64,000 nt of DNA from Acanthosoma haemorrhoidale (Eukaryota; Arthropoda; Insecta; Hemiptera; Acanthosomatidae). Every line of letters starts with the position of its first letter. Position 1 is the stretch's first letter. Of the stretch, positions 26,619 to 40,322 are shown in pieces. A program made the position numbers and the translations under genes. Location of the stretch: assembly GCA_930367205.1 (NCBI GenBank), contig OV884011.1:91373474-91437473 (forward strand). The letters run 5' to 3'. The notes under the pieces were generated by a model. It was not told the origin of the DNA. It searched no databases and worked only from the letters and a program-made list of their open reading frames with translations.

Positions 26619-28734
26619 TAGTACGTGGAACGACAAAACGAGTGTATGCATGCAAAATTAAGCTACCTAGATACCTAGATTTTATTATAAACTAGCTGAT
26701 TGCTTTGTTTTCTTTAAATCTATTTGTTTTGTGTATATTATGCTTCTACTAGTGGTTTACATACAAGTTATGTAAATTTCCTTCTGAGTATTTATGGCTG
26801 CCTAGTAGATACGTTTTGTTGGATAAATGAACCATGTTTATTTGCGAAAGTTTATACTTGCATATAACAGCTTACACCCAGACAGTTACATTTAAGTTTC
26901 TAACGGCTTGTAACAGTGTACAAGGATCTACACTGCAGTACTACTCCAAGCTTTTTGGAATTATGAAAAAAGATCTGCTTTAACCATAACTTCCATGGTA
27001 TCTCTTCATAGGTATAGTATAGTTTTCCATTTGCAGTAACTTGCCTTCCAGTTCTGTTAATACAATATGTATTAGTTTTTTCTTTCATCTCTAATAATTC
27101 TACTAAAAATTCAAAGGTGAATGGATCTTGTTTGTTGCTGATCTTTGATACGAAATATCCTGTTCGTTACAAATACACTGCTTAATTGGAGAGGAGGATC
27201 TCCGCTTTCCGCATATAACCTATCAACAGGGAAGGTTTCATATGTATGATACGATTGGTATTCTGTGATGTGTTGCCTAAGAGATCAAGTGATTTGTGTG
27301 TACGAGCTGATGGTAAGTTTATATAAAGCACCCACAGTGTAAGGTATAGTGCATACACATGTGAAAGTGTTTTCTTTCAGACACCATCTGGAGTTTGCCA
27401 GTACTTTTAATATATTAACTTTCTTCACGCAAAATTTTTCTTAGTTCTTTCAAATGATAAAGCCATGATAATTTAGATTCAAAATTCAGACCCAAAAAGT
27501 GTATATTCTAGATTGTGGAGACGGTAGTTTCGTTCATTACTGAGATGCCTGGCTTCAATTTTACTTTTAGATGGGTCACTAATAACTTTTGTGGTGCTAT
27601 CGAGTATATGAACTCCTTATTTTTAAAAATGATCGTTGAAACGTTGTTTGTTTGGTTTTGTTGTTTATAGGCGTAAAACCGAGTGGTCATCAACGGCTTT
27701 CCTTGAGGTATTTCGTTTACTTACTCACGTTACATTTCTTTTCCAAATATTACTATGTATGTTCGCTGATAATTAAAATTAAGTTAAATGCAATCGGTCT
27801 TCCTTGGTAACCAAACTCTTTTAATATTCCAATAACTCTTTGTCTCCATATCTTGTCGAATGACTTCTATGTACCAAAAATTATCATTTATTTAATTGAT
27901 AAATAATGCCCATCATTCTCACAATTATGTCTCAGCTCTTTGTGGTAAATATGTAAATTTTAGGACTTTCATATTTCGTCTTACAATCTTACGATTGTTA
28001 AAAAAATTTCACCTAAAGTCAACGTAATTTATTTGTACTTAATTTTTAATTATAGCATAAATTTATTTACCTTTGTGTAGTAAATACATCAACTTATTTA
28101 AATAATGGCATGAATTTACATTTTTTTTCTAATAATAAAAAATACATTTAAAACTTCATCCGGTAGGATCTCATATCCTGTAAGTAGTATTTTTACTTAG
28201 TCTTCCTTAAATAAGAAACCATTATCTGCGGATACCGACTTGTCAAACGCCCATATAAAAGACCTGTAGAAGTTTGAATAGCGTAATAACTCCCAACGTA
28301 AGATATTATTTCCGTGACGAACTGTCCAGCTGTCTTCACTTAATCCGTTTGTTAGGGCATTGGGCCCTGGCCAAAAATATTTTTTCGGTACTCTTCACCC
28401 CAGCTCATTTATTCATGAATCTATTCATGTCGTAATTACAAATGTACCCTTCCACACTTCCTTCCTCCCATCGAGAGATGTCAACGAGTCTCACGCCGCT
28501 CTATTTTGAATCTTCTCCGTTTGAGCGTATTTACTACTAAAGGAATTCTAAAATTATTTAGTCTAGTTTGTGATGGAAACATTTTATACTACAGAATGCC
28601 GCTTTACGATTCAAATAAAATGAAAGCCACATACACATGACAAACCTCTACTCCCACTTTAGGCCCTGCAGAAATTGAAGATTTAAACCTTCCTTTTTTT
28701 GTCATCATCGTTCTGACCTCTTAATTTTTTTTTT
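26619..28734. other. No recognised gene
   Basis: AT-rich. The minus-strand frames of about 60 codons at 26900-27088 and 27508-27693 have no recognisable content. Confidence 0.5.
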
Positions 28735-28860
28735 GTTTTTCTTTCATAGCCCCTTTACATTTACAGATAATTATATACAATTATAGATGCTCAGGCGAAT
28801 CTATTTACAAATTATTTTTGTATTTCCTGTAGCATCGCTACATTATATACAGGTTTTGTC
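28735..28860 (+). repeat. Interspersed repeat E, copy 1
   Basis: This is nearly identical to 40449-40573 through the blocks ACAATTATAGAT, then CTATTTACAAATTATTTTTG, then TATTTCCTG and CATTATATRCAGGTTT. Its first 75 bp also match the reverse complement of 54690-54765. It begins after an oligo-T run. Class unknown; a SINE, a MITE or a LINE tail are possible. Confidence 0.7.
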
Positions 28861-28984
28861 ATTTTATAAAAATTATATAATGAATAAACAAGTATAATAT
28901 ATAATGATATATAAGTATATTATACGTGACTGGACTAAACTGACTAATAAAGGTGATGGGGTTTCACCTTTTTGATCAACCTTA

Positions 28985-29125
28985 AAACTAACTTACTTAC
29001 TAATTCTTAACCTAATTTTTCCCTGACAGTCTGTTGCCATCGATGCGGGAGGGGTGGTGGGATCATAGTGTTAAACACTAGGTTGGTTAGGTGCTGCAAC
29101 GAGTCAAAAAACTTGATGTGACCTC
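28985..29125 (+). repeat. Interspersed repeat F, copy 1
   Basis: The sequence from CTTAACCTAATTTTTCCC through GACAGTCTGTTGCCATCGA, GTGTTAAACACTAGG and GCTGCAACGAGT matches the reverse complement of 44425-44585 in the same order. It has no coding capacity and its class is unknown. Confidence 0.65.
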
Positions 29126-29859
29126 TTAATACATGTTTCCTTTGATTCTAGTTGAAGCGTACATCTGCGGGTATCTAATAAACCATGGTATTATGGGTGT
29201 TTTTAAAACTATTTTGATTTAAATGTTCGTAGTGATTTTGGACAAATTTCCGAAAAATCAATCTGTTGTGAATAGCAGTACTGTAGAGGTAGTGATGAGC
29301 TTCTGTAATTTTGGTATTTGTTTACAAACCTGTCAAAGTTTCTTACAGTACGGCCATTACAAAAGTTTCTTAAGAAGTACTGATAAAAAGTTCAAGTTAA
29401 CGATCATGCGCAAGGCTGACTATTTATCGGGTTGATAAATATTTCTCAATATTTGTATTTAACGAATTAAAATTCGTCGCCGATAACACGTAATATCTTT
29501 TTAGTCTATAACTTACACAGATTTAAAGTATCAAATGTGTCCCACTTTTCTTGTGCCAGTCCGTTGGGTGATGCACTGACTCTTTGACCTCCTAGAAAAT
29601 TAGTCAAGAGTTGTTCCTGGGGCAAGGTATTTTGGCTCCATATATAATTTTCTGCTGAGATCAGTTAAATTTAGCTCTCAACGTTACGACGTGGCAATGA
29701 CCTATACCTACCAAACAGGTTTCTAACGAGCCCAAGTTCTATGATTAGCACTTTTTTTTTTTCCTATTCCAAATTATTTATAATCAGCTTAGCCATGTGT
29801 TGCGTGGTTTCGAAAACACATTTATGTTTCTGTTTATCCGATGAGAGTAAATCTCCCTG
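29126..29859. other. No recognised gene
   Basis: AT-rich, with a 70-codon chance frame at 29223-29435 and nothing else recognised. Confidence 0.5.
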
Positions 29860-30355
29860 ATATTGAGTCATTATCGTCCGCCGGTGTGTATTTATACTCG
29901 GCCGGCCGGGGGTTCGGTGGGCGCTGGGAGACGTATGATAGTGACTGCAGTAAGAGCTGGTCGGATTGAATCAGATAAGGAGAGGAGGCAGTGGCCTAGG
30001 AAGAGCCACGTTAAAAATTTACATCAAGCAAACACAAACACAGGCACACACAAACAAACAGAGCCGCACGTAGATAGAGAAACGAAGTTATTTACGGAGG
30101 GCTACAGGTGCACGTGGCGGCAGGAGCGGGTCTTGACTGTTTGTACTTTGAGAGGGCCAACGGTATACCAATCCCACAGCTACATTGTAATCAAGATACC
30201 TCTCTACAGCACTATATTTTCTCTCTATAGAGACCAGTTTGTTTGCTCGAGGCCCATCCGTTCCAACATTACGTGAGGAAGAATCGCTGTGGTTATCTTC
30301 GGGGCCCTTTGTACTGGGCCTGGTCCGACCCCGAATACTCTCACTGTCGTACATT
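29860..30355. promoter_or_regulatory. GC-rich island, candidate regulatory element or cryptic promoter
   Basis: An island of about 500 bp contains GTATTTATACTCGGCCGGCC near 29886-29905 (a TATA-like box followed by a GC palindrome) and CAGGTGCACGTGGCGG near 30106 (E-box cluster). Open frames run on both strands (137 codons + from 29863; 88 codons - from 30354), but neither product shows a recognisable domain, and open frames on both strands are expected in GC-richer DNA. An exon with splice sites was not seen. Confidence 0.25.
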
Positions 30356-33300
30356 TCAGAAGTAGGCCGGTTTCAGTTTTGTCTTACTTTATTGCTTCTT
30401 TAGAAACAGAAAAAAAAAATACATTTCCTATCGAACTCTCTGGACAACCAAAGGATGGGAGCTGACTTTGAGTTTGTTTACTTTTAGTTAAGTGTGTAGA
30501 AGAGACCTGCCTATATTTAATTCTTACAGTCTCTGACTGATTTAAGTAAATATGTGATTCCGTCACAAGTTATTCTTTAATCCGCTGTTCTTACAATACA
30601 CCTTTTTTCCTTAGAAGATTTAATTTGATAATTAATTTTTATTATCTTCTTTGTCTCCAGAGAAGACAATTTTCCGGGGAGAAAATTCCCATATTCGATT
30701 TGAACGATTTTCTTAATTGCAGCCATCCTAGTACCAACAGATAATAGATGATATTTATCAGGACGTCGAGATTATTAATTTGATACTCTGCTCCATTTGA
30801 TGAAAATATTTATATTTGGGTTTGAGTCACGTCCCTGTCAGCTCTTTTTCCTTTATGTAATAATTTTTAATAATAGTGGGATCCGTACTACTACGAAATT
30901 TAACTATGCCTCTGTACTTATATTCATGTATTACATGCATGCTAAATTTTAAGCATATCCTACGAGAGTGGTCATGAAAAAGATTCTACCGACTTCAAAT
31001 TTTAAAAGTATTACTACAATAGTTCGATTTATTTTGCTTACATTTTGGGTAATATATTATAACAGTAATTATGTTAATTCCGTTTCCCAAGGTTCAGAAG
31101 GGATTTGATATTTAAAGTTATTATTTTCCCTGTAACCCAAAATGATGATTTAAGAGTCGCCGTTAAACCCTTTCTTTTATTTTATTTTATTATTAAATAT
31201 TATTATTTTTTGCCCTTTATTTGACAGTTTTAATACCTTTACAATTTGTCTTCTGTAATTAATATGTTAGCTATTTTAACTATTTTTTGTATGTTAAATA
31301 GCCGGTTTTCAGTAACCTCCTGAGATGTTTTGTAAAACATATGGACTAGTTTGTTTCACGACAATTAAATAAGTGTTTGAGGATTTCCGACAGAGTCCCG
31401 TAAGTAAAGCACTAAAACTATTTAATCGCTTAGCGCCTTCTGCTGGGAATGAATATTCGGTTTTAATGTCTAATCGAAGTAATTCAACTATAACTAGTTA
31501 TTTATTCCCTCTTTCTATACACGCAGACACACACACAAACAAACACATCCAGAAAACTGCAGCATAAGAGTCCTTTTGATACATTCTTATCTTCCTTTAG
31601 GACTTATTTATCACACATTAGAAAAAAACTGACAGCAATTTACCCATGACCTGAACGAACTGTTAAAAAAGGTCTAGGGCATGTCCATTGCCGATGACCT
31701 TTTTCTCGTTGACCTTTGACCATGTTCGAGCATGACCTACGATAGAAGCAAAGTAAATGGGGCGAGCGAAAATCACTGCCGGGTATTTTCTCAAGGTTTG
31801 CAGGCCAATTACAGTCCTGTATTTAATTCTGATACAAAGGTTTAATTGTTTTAACGAAGGTACTATCCTCCGGTATAATAAAAAATAACCCCCACAAACA
31901 ATAATAAATTATATTAATTTATACTGCCATACGATCATTTTGATTTTGTAAAACAAAATTTCGGAAATTGTTGGTTTAACCTATTCTGCGCGGAAATTTC
32001 TCTTGCAGCAAAGCAGGTTGGGTACTTCACAGAAACTGTAGAGTTGCGCTTAGGTATAAAGCTCCGTCAGGTATAAGTATTATGCCGCTTATGATTAATT
32101 CTTATAAAATTAGGATGTGGGAAAAATAAAGAAAAATTATTTTGGGCTAATGAGTGCCTTTCACTAAGGGGAGTCCCCCATTTGAAGGATGTATGAGAAA
32201 GATATAGGGTGTGGAATGCCTAAAGGAGGCGGGTGGAATCGAGAACGTAGTGAGAGTCTACCGAGGGTGGAGCCTAGGGGTACCTAGGCAATGGTGCTTA
32301 TGATTAATTGCTAACCGGATTAGGTTTGTGGAACGAAATGGGTTTAATTTAATGATAGTGTGGACAAATATGGCGCATTCTTTAATTTATGAGCCCTTCA
32401 TAAGTAATAACAATACCATTCATCTGCCACTACAACTACAAGAGTTACGAGATCCTGGTTGTGAAAACAGCTGTAAAACAATCAAGAGAAAAACACCATT
32501 GTTGAATAAGAGGAAATCATGAAAGATCACACTCATAAAATTTTAGCCAAGCCCAGGGGAAATCACCTTTCCTTTGTCCGCCTGTACATACTTATGTCGG
32601 TATGTGGTCATTTTGAAAATTATCTGATCGATCTGAATGTTTTCTGACATTCCACAGTACCTTGGATCATAGTGATTACCTGTTTGTTGCAATAAAATAA
32701 TGAGAAGTGAAACAATTAAAACACGTTTGATATGAGGTAGCCTCGTTTCTCCAACTCCTCAAATCACCGCTGAGAAGCTGTTCAATCCCGATTCTTACTG
32801 ATAGTCGTGAACAAATTAATAATGTTGTTGCAAATATATTGGAAAAACAATTAGTTTTGAAACCCAAAAATCATTCGTTTCGCTCGACTGAGGCAATTTT
32901 AATATGTTGTATAAAGAGGAACAAGTGATATTTACAATGAATGACATTAACCCTGTTACAAAGCATAGTGCACAGACACAATTCCTCTGCAACCGACTTT
33001 TGTTATATATAGCCTGATAAATGTTTTTGTAATTAGGGAAAATATTATCATTACATTGGCTATTTATAACAAGTTTATCCATTTCATTGAAGTATTTGCC
33101 TTGTGAGTTAAACTTTGATAATTTATTAAAACAACTTTTTTCTGTCCACAGTTTTTCTGCTTCGTTTTCAAAAATTAGTCGAAATCATAATAAAATGTAT
33201 AATTTATTTACCTTACAATATTGGTAAAAATCAAAAAACAAAATAATCCCTGATGTTTTTATTGATTATTATTTAATGTAATCTGAAAGACCGATAGCTA

Positions 33301-34264
33301 AGTATTGTAGAGAGTCTTAGCAAATCGTAATTGAGTTTTATCACCTATTATTTTTTTTAATGAAAAACGTTGTGCCTCTTGTTAAAATCTTCCCCTAAAA
33401 TCACCCTTATTTATGGTTTAGATATCAATAGCGAACAGCTTCGGTTGTCTTTCGCAGTCTTGATTTTTTAATATTAATTTATTCCCTAGGCATTTTATTA
33501 AAGGAAGGGAATGCGCTTGTGATACAGTCCACATGTCAAGATCACGGGTGACAAACCTATAATGCAGCTTTAGTATGCAGTTGTTATATGCAGCTAGGCA
33601 GGTGTCTGCTGTTAGTCCACTCAGCCTTATGGGTTTGCCCTGATGCAAAACAGCGTCGCGTGGGATGACCAGGAATTCACCTTGGCTGCATGACTATGAT
33701 AATTTTCTTTGTTTATTTAATTTGAAATAGGTATGTATACGGCCTTATATATTCATGACATAACAATATAAAGATCGTAATTCTCTTTTGTCTAGAGACG
33801 GGTAGTTTATTTCATCTACATTAACCATCAAGGTATGCCGGAGATACTAGAGGTAAAACAGCATAAAACACATTTATAAGATTATAATTTTAAATTAAAT
33901 TTCACTTAGAAACCCCTGCTCAACTAACCTTGAGGCTTGAAAAATATTGATCAGACTTACAAATTAAACGAATACTCGTCAATATGAAGTTTTTGTTTTG
34001 TCTTTTTAAACTTTTCAGCCATTGAACCATCTTCACAATCATAACTACGCCAGCTATTTTTTAAAGACATAATAATTTATAAGACCACCCCATTTGATTT
34101 ATTGATGATCCTATAAATAAAACAAACTTTATGAAAATAATAAAGGGCCATGAATGGATGATTCCGTAATACAAAAATAAATAAAATTGTTATCATATTG
34201 GGTAGGGTGTCAAATTAAACTCAACAAATAATTGCATTAACATTACAAATGATATTCGTTATAT
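30356..34264. other. No recognised gene
   Basis: AT-rich sequence. Short open frames (for example 32816-33082 minus, 88 codons) have no recognisable content. Confidence 0.5.
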
Positions 34265-34900
34265 AATCAGTATTAAGTATGCACTCAAAAATTCGTTCAC
34301 ACCATCTTATAATTTATGCGTTTTTATAGTTTATATCATAATGTGGAGGGGGAAAAGTAGGGCCTAAGTAAGGAGTAGTTAGTAGTAGTAAGTAGTAGGT
34401 AGTAATTAATAGTTAGTAATTAAGTAGTAGGGGAAAAGTAAGGCCTGTTTTTTTTCTTTAATTTTTGATAGTTTAAATATTATTAAAACATAAAAAATAT
34501 TATTTTAGATTTATTCATTAAAAAAATTATCAAATGTTTATTATGATGAACAATTTATGTATGTTCTAAGTAGAAGCATCTTAATTTTTTCTGTTGATTT
34601 GCCACTAATAAAAAGACATACCTGATGAAAAATATAGGACTTGTTAAAACTGACCAAAAATCATTAATAGAATCTTCACTCACAAAACTGTTCACATAAA
34701 TAATTTAATAGTTTTTTAATTAGTCTTAGTTTAAAGAAATAAATGTATTAAGAAGGCTGCTATTAAAATTTTGTTTGGTTAAAAGTTGATAAACTTGTCC
34801 ATTTTTTTTTGATTAGATGGATTAATAAATACTACTTTTTTGAGAGTGTAAATGTTTCAATCTTTGGTGCATGAATTTGTGAGTCATAGTATATATTCAA
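34265..34900 (-). repeat. Interspersed repeat C, copy 2 (inverted relative to copy 1)
   Basis: The reverse complement aligns collinearly with 15150-15700. Anchors are the GACATACCTGATGAAAAATA block at 34615-34634, TAGAATCTTCACTCACAAAA at 34669-34688, and the TTCGTTCACACCATCTTATA block at 34293-34312. Between the two ACTTTTCCCC-type segments at 34350 and 34432 it carries an extra TAGTAG/TAAGTAG expansion that copy 1 lacks. Confidence 0.7.
34370..34432 (+). repeat. Degenerate (TAGTAG/TAGTAAT)n tract
   Basis: Runs such as GTAGTTAGTAGTAGTAAGTAG, continuing as imperfect TAGTA-type units, are flanked by direct repeats GGGGAAAAGTARGGCCT (about 34350 and 34429). It looks like local tandem expansion inside repeat C copy 2. 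Confidence 0.8.
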
Positions 34901-37050
34901 TCATTTATGCTTTAAAAAATACCAAACCTTTACTGCGGTGTTGCCCGTTACTTTATTATCGTGGAATTAGCAGTTAAATTGTTTGGTTTAGGAAAATGCG
35001 CTTTATCGTAACTTTACGGAACTTATTTTGACTTGTTCACGACGTTATATAAAATGTATACTTCTTGTACACTCTATCTACCGATTTTCTTGAAGTTTTC
35101 TTTCATGCAGCTGTCATTTTATTTTATTCGACTAATACTGATTATCGTGATTGTAAAAAATGATTTTTTTTTTCTCGGAAACTGCCCTTCATATTCAATA
35201 GTTAATATATGATAAGTTCTTTATTTATTCAAGGTGAGGAATAACTATGTTTTTTTAAAACTATATTCATGTAATAACTATCCATCAATAGTCTCTGCTC
35301 TCGGTGAAGAGAAGGTGATGGCACTCAACCTCTGCTTAGTTTTCTCTTATTTTTGATATTCTCGTTCGTTAGTTATCGTCAGTTTGTGTCTATTGCTTAC
35401 TGTAAATCATCAACTTGAGCACCCTGTTTTAGCAATCAATTCTTAGTTTATTGCTGCTAGCAATCACAACTGGCCTTCACCTCCGGTAAGTCATCATATC
35501 CTATTGTCTAGATGTTGGAAGAGTCGAATATAAACTTGTAGACAATATGAGACTTATGGTCTCATCATTTATTAATATGACTCAGAGGAGCTCGAAACAA
35601 AAAAAAACAAACTAAATGATGTACCCGAAAAAAAAAATAAAAAATAACGACCCTGAAAAAAAAAGGAACGAGAGAGAGAGAAAAAATAATACCAACCTGA
35701 TTGAATGCTTGTAATTAAAGGAGTGAAGGCGGCTTCTGAACAATGTCATATCAAAGAGGCTATCACTGCACATAGTGTTCCATCTCAATGGCCCATTCAC
35801 CTTACTACGCATTCTATACCTGACGTAATATCAATGAGCCATCGCTGTCAGGGGTAAAGTATTGTTCTCCACAATCAAAATCTACTCTTGTGTCCGCCAA
35901 TGTTAGACCGACTTGCTCCGTAAAAACGTCCGTTTTATAGAATGAGTGACGTACGGGTATGGTTCTAAGTGATCCGGGTGCACAATATAACCAAGCGGTT
36001 CAAATAGGCCGATAAGGAAACGAAACAAAATTCTTATGGAAGGCTTATTCTTTCATATAAATAATGTATATTTATACACTCCTACTGGTCTACCAACAAT
36101 TTATGTTAAGCTAAAATGATACGATTTATAATTTGTAAAGTAATTCTTATAATTTATTGCATTAAAGCTTATTTAAATAATTTTAAATATCACTGTACAG
36201 TCTTTTTAGATACTTGTGAATGGTAGTATAGCTACCGAAAGCCCTCGTATCAGTGTAAAATAAATTGTGGGTAGAGTGTTTAATTATCCTTGTAAATAAA
36301 ACTGTTGAAATCATCAGATCATCATGGATCTACATTATAGATGTGATTTTTATTTTTTAGAATATTTCAGAATTTTTGGTCGCGTTACCTTCTGTTATGT
36401 GTCCTAAACCATAAGATAAAACTTTAAAAAAGTTAAATATTAATTATCTTCTAAGCTCAGAATTTAATGTTAGCGGTTTATTTTTTTCCTCTAACGTTTA
36501 ATTTTTAGTCTCTTCGAAATTTTATGTCAGCTTTGGGGTACTTAAGTAAATTGATTTCAGAATTTTAATTTGTAATACTTTTTTGTGTTGACCTACACCT
36601 TTTATAATTCAATTTTCCTGGCTTAGGAAGAAATTAGGCACCATGTATTTCTAATTTTCAAATTTATAATTATTAGGAAAATTTACTATCTGTCTAGGCA
36701 TTCGAAACACTTACCTTTATAATGTAATAAACAAAACAATTTTGTTGAGGGAGCTTCTTGCAATGCTTAATGTAATAATATTATACAAACCATTGTTAAT
36801 TTTTATTTATAGCAACATATATTTTACGTTAAAATGTTCTTGAGCACTCCGAATCGCACCGTCAAGATTCTTTACTTTCCCTAAGTTAACAAACTCCATG
36901 CCAGTCCATAATGGAAATCTAAATACATCAATCAAACTTGAGCAAGGGCCGTGAAATGGAAAAAGATCGGGTAGGCGTCTCTGTATCAAGACAATCAGTT
37001 ACGATTATTTTTACCGAAACGCAAGACAAAGAAAAAAAAAAAAAAGCAAA
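34901..37050. other. No recognised gene
   Basis: AT-rich. One good donor-like sequence (CCTCCGGTAAGT, about 35480) has no coding frame leading to it. Confidence 0.5.
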
Positions 37051-37300
37051 AGCGTAATCGGATTACGATGCTATGTCGAAGAAAGGCAGGTAGTCGCTTG
37101 ACTCCCCGGCCGGCGCCAGGCCTGCCATCTCCCCCTACCAAGCACAAAAGAATGCCACAAATTTTCTCTCTTTTGACAGGAGGGTTGAGAAAAAATGATA
37201 AGGGTTGCTTCGCCATTGTGGACAAGGTGCAGCTATCGCGCCTTTTTATGTCAGCATCATAGCCTGAGCACAAAAGAGATGGTATGAGATTGTGTGAAAC
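37051..37300. promoter_or_regulatory. GC-rich island, candidate regulatory element
   Basis: The island contains CCCCGGCCGGCGCCAGGCCTG (37102-37122) and is open on both strands (64 codons +, 111 codons -), without a recognisable product. No matching repeat is seen in the window. Confidence 0.22.
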
Positions 37301-38999
37301 AAATGGACTTCCACTATCCGCACTAAACAAAAAAAATATGTGATATTTATTTTTATGAATTTATATTTTATTTTTTGTTTATTTTGTCCTTCCCAAATAG
37401 AAGACTGTTCACCTCGGGTGTTAATAACTTAATCGTGTATGAGAACAAATGAATAATTCAACAACGATTTTAATAATCTTTGTTCATTACGAGTGAAATT
37501 TGTACACATCTTTTTTTCATGATACCTTTACATATCATTTACCGCTAATATGCAATATAGTTGCATATTTTTAACATTAAGGAATTTCCTCACATGCGTA
37601 ATCCCTTCACAATGACATAGATATGATTTACTTTAACGACTGCATTATACAGAAACTTTCATGAAAAAATGTGACAAACCCACTAATGACTCTACACCTG
37701 ACTTACCTGGTAATATTAAACGACGACTGAGGAGACAATGAAATGAAGATCTTCTAAATTAATAACAGTAAAATATCCTCAAACTTTGTTTCAACATATC
37801 ATTTTCCATATAGTATCAGTTGATGTCCCCTGCCTTCCTGTCAGATATGACATTATTAGCATTCCTTTGGGCAACATGGGCCATTGTATCCTTTCGTATC
37901 AAGCATCAACAATGGACAGACGGAAAGAATTAAGTGATATTAGGTATTAAATAAAGCTTTTATTTATGTTCAGGTACGAACTTGACCTTTGTTCGATTAT
38001 GTTTGAACAACATACTTGACTGAATTTGAACCAAAACCACAGATTCCCGACTCTGGTTCTTGCATTAATCATTAACACAGGGTATTATAAAATATTCAAA
38101 AGAATATTTTGATTCCAGTTGGCGCACGTTAGCCCAAAGTACTTATCCTTTGGGAGTATTTATCCTAGAAAATAGGGTTTCTATTTATACACTGATGAAA
38201 ATCCTGAAATTTTGATTCGTACCTAAACTTTTGAAATATATTAGTTAACTATCCCTCACATCAAAAACAGTCAAATTTTCATTTTCTCAACACTTTGAAA
38301 ATCGAAATTTTTGCCACTCCCAGACCTACTGTGCGGTGTTTCATAAATATTATATACTTTGTCTTTGAATTGTTGACTGTGATTTTAGTATATTCGTTGA
38401 ATCATTATAAAGGTACAAAAATAAAAAATCAACTATCGATCAACATATCACGTATTGACTGGAAATAGTAATATGGCTCAATCGCGATTGCCCATGAATA
38501 CTTTCAAAGAGAATTAAAATAAGGAAAGGGAGCCGATAAGACCGCTTCTGGCCCTAGGGAAGGAAAGACTAGTGTAAATTGGGTTGCGGTTGATGTATTT
38601 ATCGGCCAAGAGATCAAAGGGACCGCTCCAGGCGAGAGGGTAAAAGCTTGATATCTGCTGGATTTTATTTTAAACATTCTCTGGTCCCTTTCCAAACTAC
38701 TTAAGCTACTTCCATGCCTAGTGTCTGCCCCACTTAAACTGGATTTATCTGTCGAAAATTTAGCGAAACGGCTTAATCCAGGAAGGTTTTCATCCTCGTC
38801 CACAATAAAGCTAGCTGATCATTAGTTTTTAATTGATTAGGTTTTATCGCATGCCAACCAGCTGACTGTATGACGTTGAGAGGTTAGTGGCCCCAAAATA
38901 AAAATGCGTTTGAAACAGATCGATCTTTTAAAATAGAGGTTAACTTTCCTACAAGAGCCAGTTCCCATTATTATTACATTGTAAATTATCGGTGTTACA
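37301..38999. other. No recognised gene; an unassigned open frame at 38504-38803 (minus)
   Basis: The minus frame at 38504-38803 gives 99 codons starting MDEDENLPGLSRF and is richer in GC than its flanks. No domain, splice site or partner was recognised. It may be a fragment of an unknown element or pseudogene, or chance. Confidence 0.3.
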
Positions 39000-40310
39000 A
39001 CAGCAACGCTGGTTGTTGGACTACTAACAGCTAAAGTGCAATTCTTTCATGATTGATTTTAAAAAAATGTATTTGATACAAATTAACAAAAGAACTTTAT
39101 TAAAATTTTACAGGAATCAATATACAAATATTATAAGCACTTCTTATAAGTTGGGAGGGGGGTTAAAAACCACTTCACTTGACACTGGAATAACGCACAG
39201 AGTTTATATTATAAAATGGAGTTGGTTTTTAGGGGCAACCTCCGTTTAAGCGTCGCTATGAGTTGCCGGGGTAATGTTGGAGAATATTGTATTAGCATAC
39301 GGATTAGGGTGGTCAAAGAGGTGGTAATGGAAGTTCTGATAGATAGCGTGAGTTTGCTAGGTCTTGGATGAATGGAATGTTGTTGAGATCAGCGTGGAGG
39401 GTACGGATGTTGACATAGAAGGGAGCATTGGATATCTTGCCGAGGATTCTGGAATTCAGAGATTGGATGCGAATGATATTTGAGGGTTTGGCGATACCCC
39501 AAACTTCAATTCCATATAACCAGGTAGGTTAGAGTATTGATATGTAAATCAGTCTCATGTTTTCTATTGTTATTCTGGAACGATTGTCTACAAGGTGGAG
39601 AAGTAATTAGAATCGTATGTTAGTTTCTTCTCGTTTGGTCGTGATGTGAGGGCTCCAAGTGAATCGCTTTACTAGTATTAGTCCTAAATAAGTGGTCAGG
39701 AATTTAACAAGGATAGTTTCTTTAAACAGCAATTCTAGAGGTCTAGACTAGCGAAGAAGGGTGAAAGTGACATGAGAGGACTAGCCAGCATTCACTTTAA
39801 ATCTCCACCCGAAGAGCCATGGTTCTGGAAGGGCTAAGTGTTCCTGCAATACTTGGGAAACAAGGATAGGGCGAGGATTGGAAGAGGGTATAGCTGTATC
39901 TTCAGCGATATTATAGAGGAAAGTTTAAAGATGAGTAGGCATATCAAACAATCGCAGGAGGAACAGGACTGAGAACCCCACCATAGAGGACAGTGACAAG
40001 TTGCAGAAATGAGGAGGATGTGGAAAAGACGTAGGATAGGCTGAAATAGCTTTCTGTTAGGTATGACAGAGTGATGAGGTATAGGAGAAGAATGCCTCAA
40101 GAAATGCACCAAAGCGATTCTCCTCCTCAAATGAAGAGAAAATAGAATCGACTATAAGATGGCATTGGTGGATAGTAGAGTATGAGGAGCGAAATCCAAA
40201 ATGAAAAAGGGGATGGTATAAGAGGGGAACGATCTGTTTGGTGGCGACACTGGGTGCGACATATTTGGCGAGAGTTTTCTTGTAAGAACAGCAGTGTGCT
40301 CTGGCACCTG
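39000..40310 (-). pseudogene. Jockey family B retrotransposon, 5'-truncated and decayed
   Basis: Read on the minus strand from 40310 downward, the order of jockey ORF2 can be followed through many frameshifts. First comes FGFRSSYSTIHQCHLIVDSI (thumb-proximal RT block, about 40190-40135). Then LSSMVGFSVLFLRLF-like residues stand where PQGxVLSPxLF belongs (about 39990-39950), then a NIAEDTAIPSSNP segment where the FADDT catalytic box belongs (the DD is reduced to ED). EPWLFGWRFKVNA and SSHVTFTL follow, then YLGLILVKRFTWSPHITTK (about 39675), then PTWLYGIEVWGIAKPSNI and LHADLNNIPFIQDLA, and a basic end near 39250. A 3' UTR with TTAATAAAG near 39095 follows. The catalytic box is altered and stops abound, so the copy is dead. 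Confidence 0.82.
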
Positions 40311-40322
40311 GCGGTGAGTAGT

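Noticed and set aside
35460..35492. Strong splice-donor-like CCTCCGGTAAGTCATC.
   Set aside because: No open frame or acceptor leads to it; isolated donor matches are expected by chance.
36995..37330. 111-codon minus-strand frame.
   Set aside because: It overlaps an equally open + frame in a GC island, has a poly-Phe stretch from an oligo-A run, and shows no domain.
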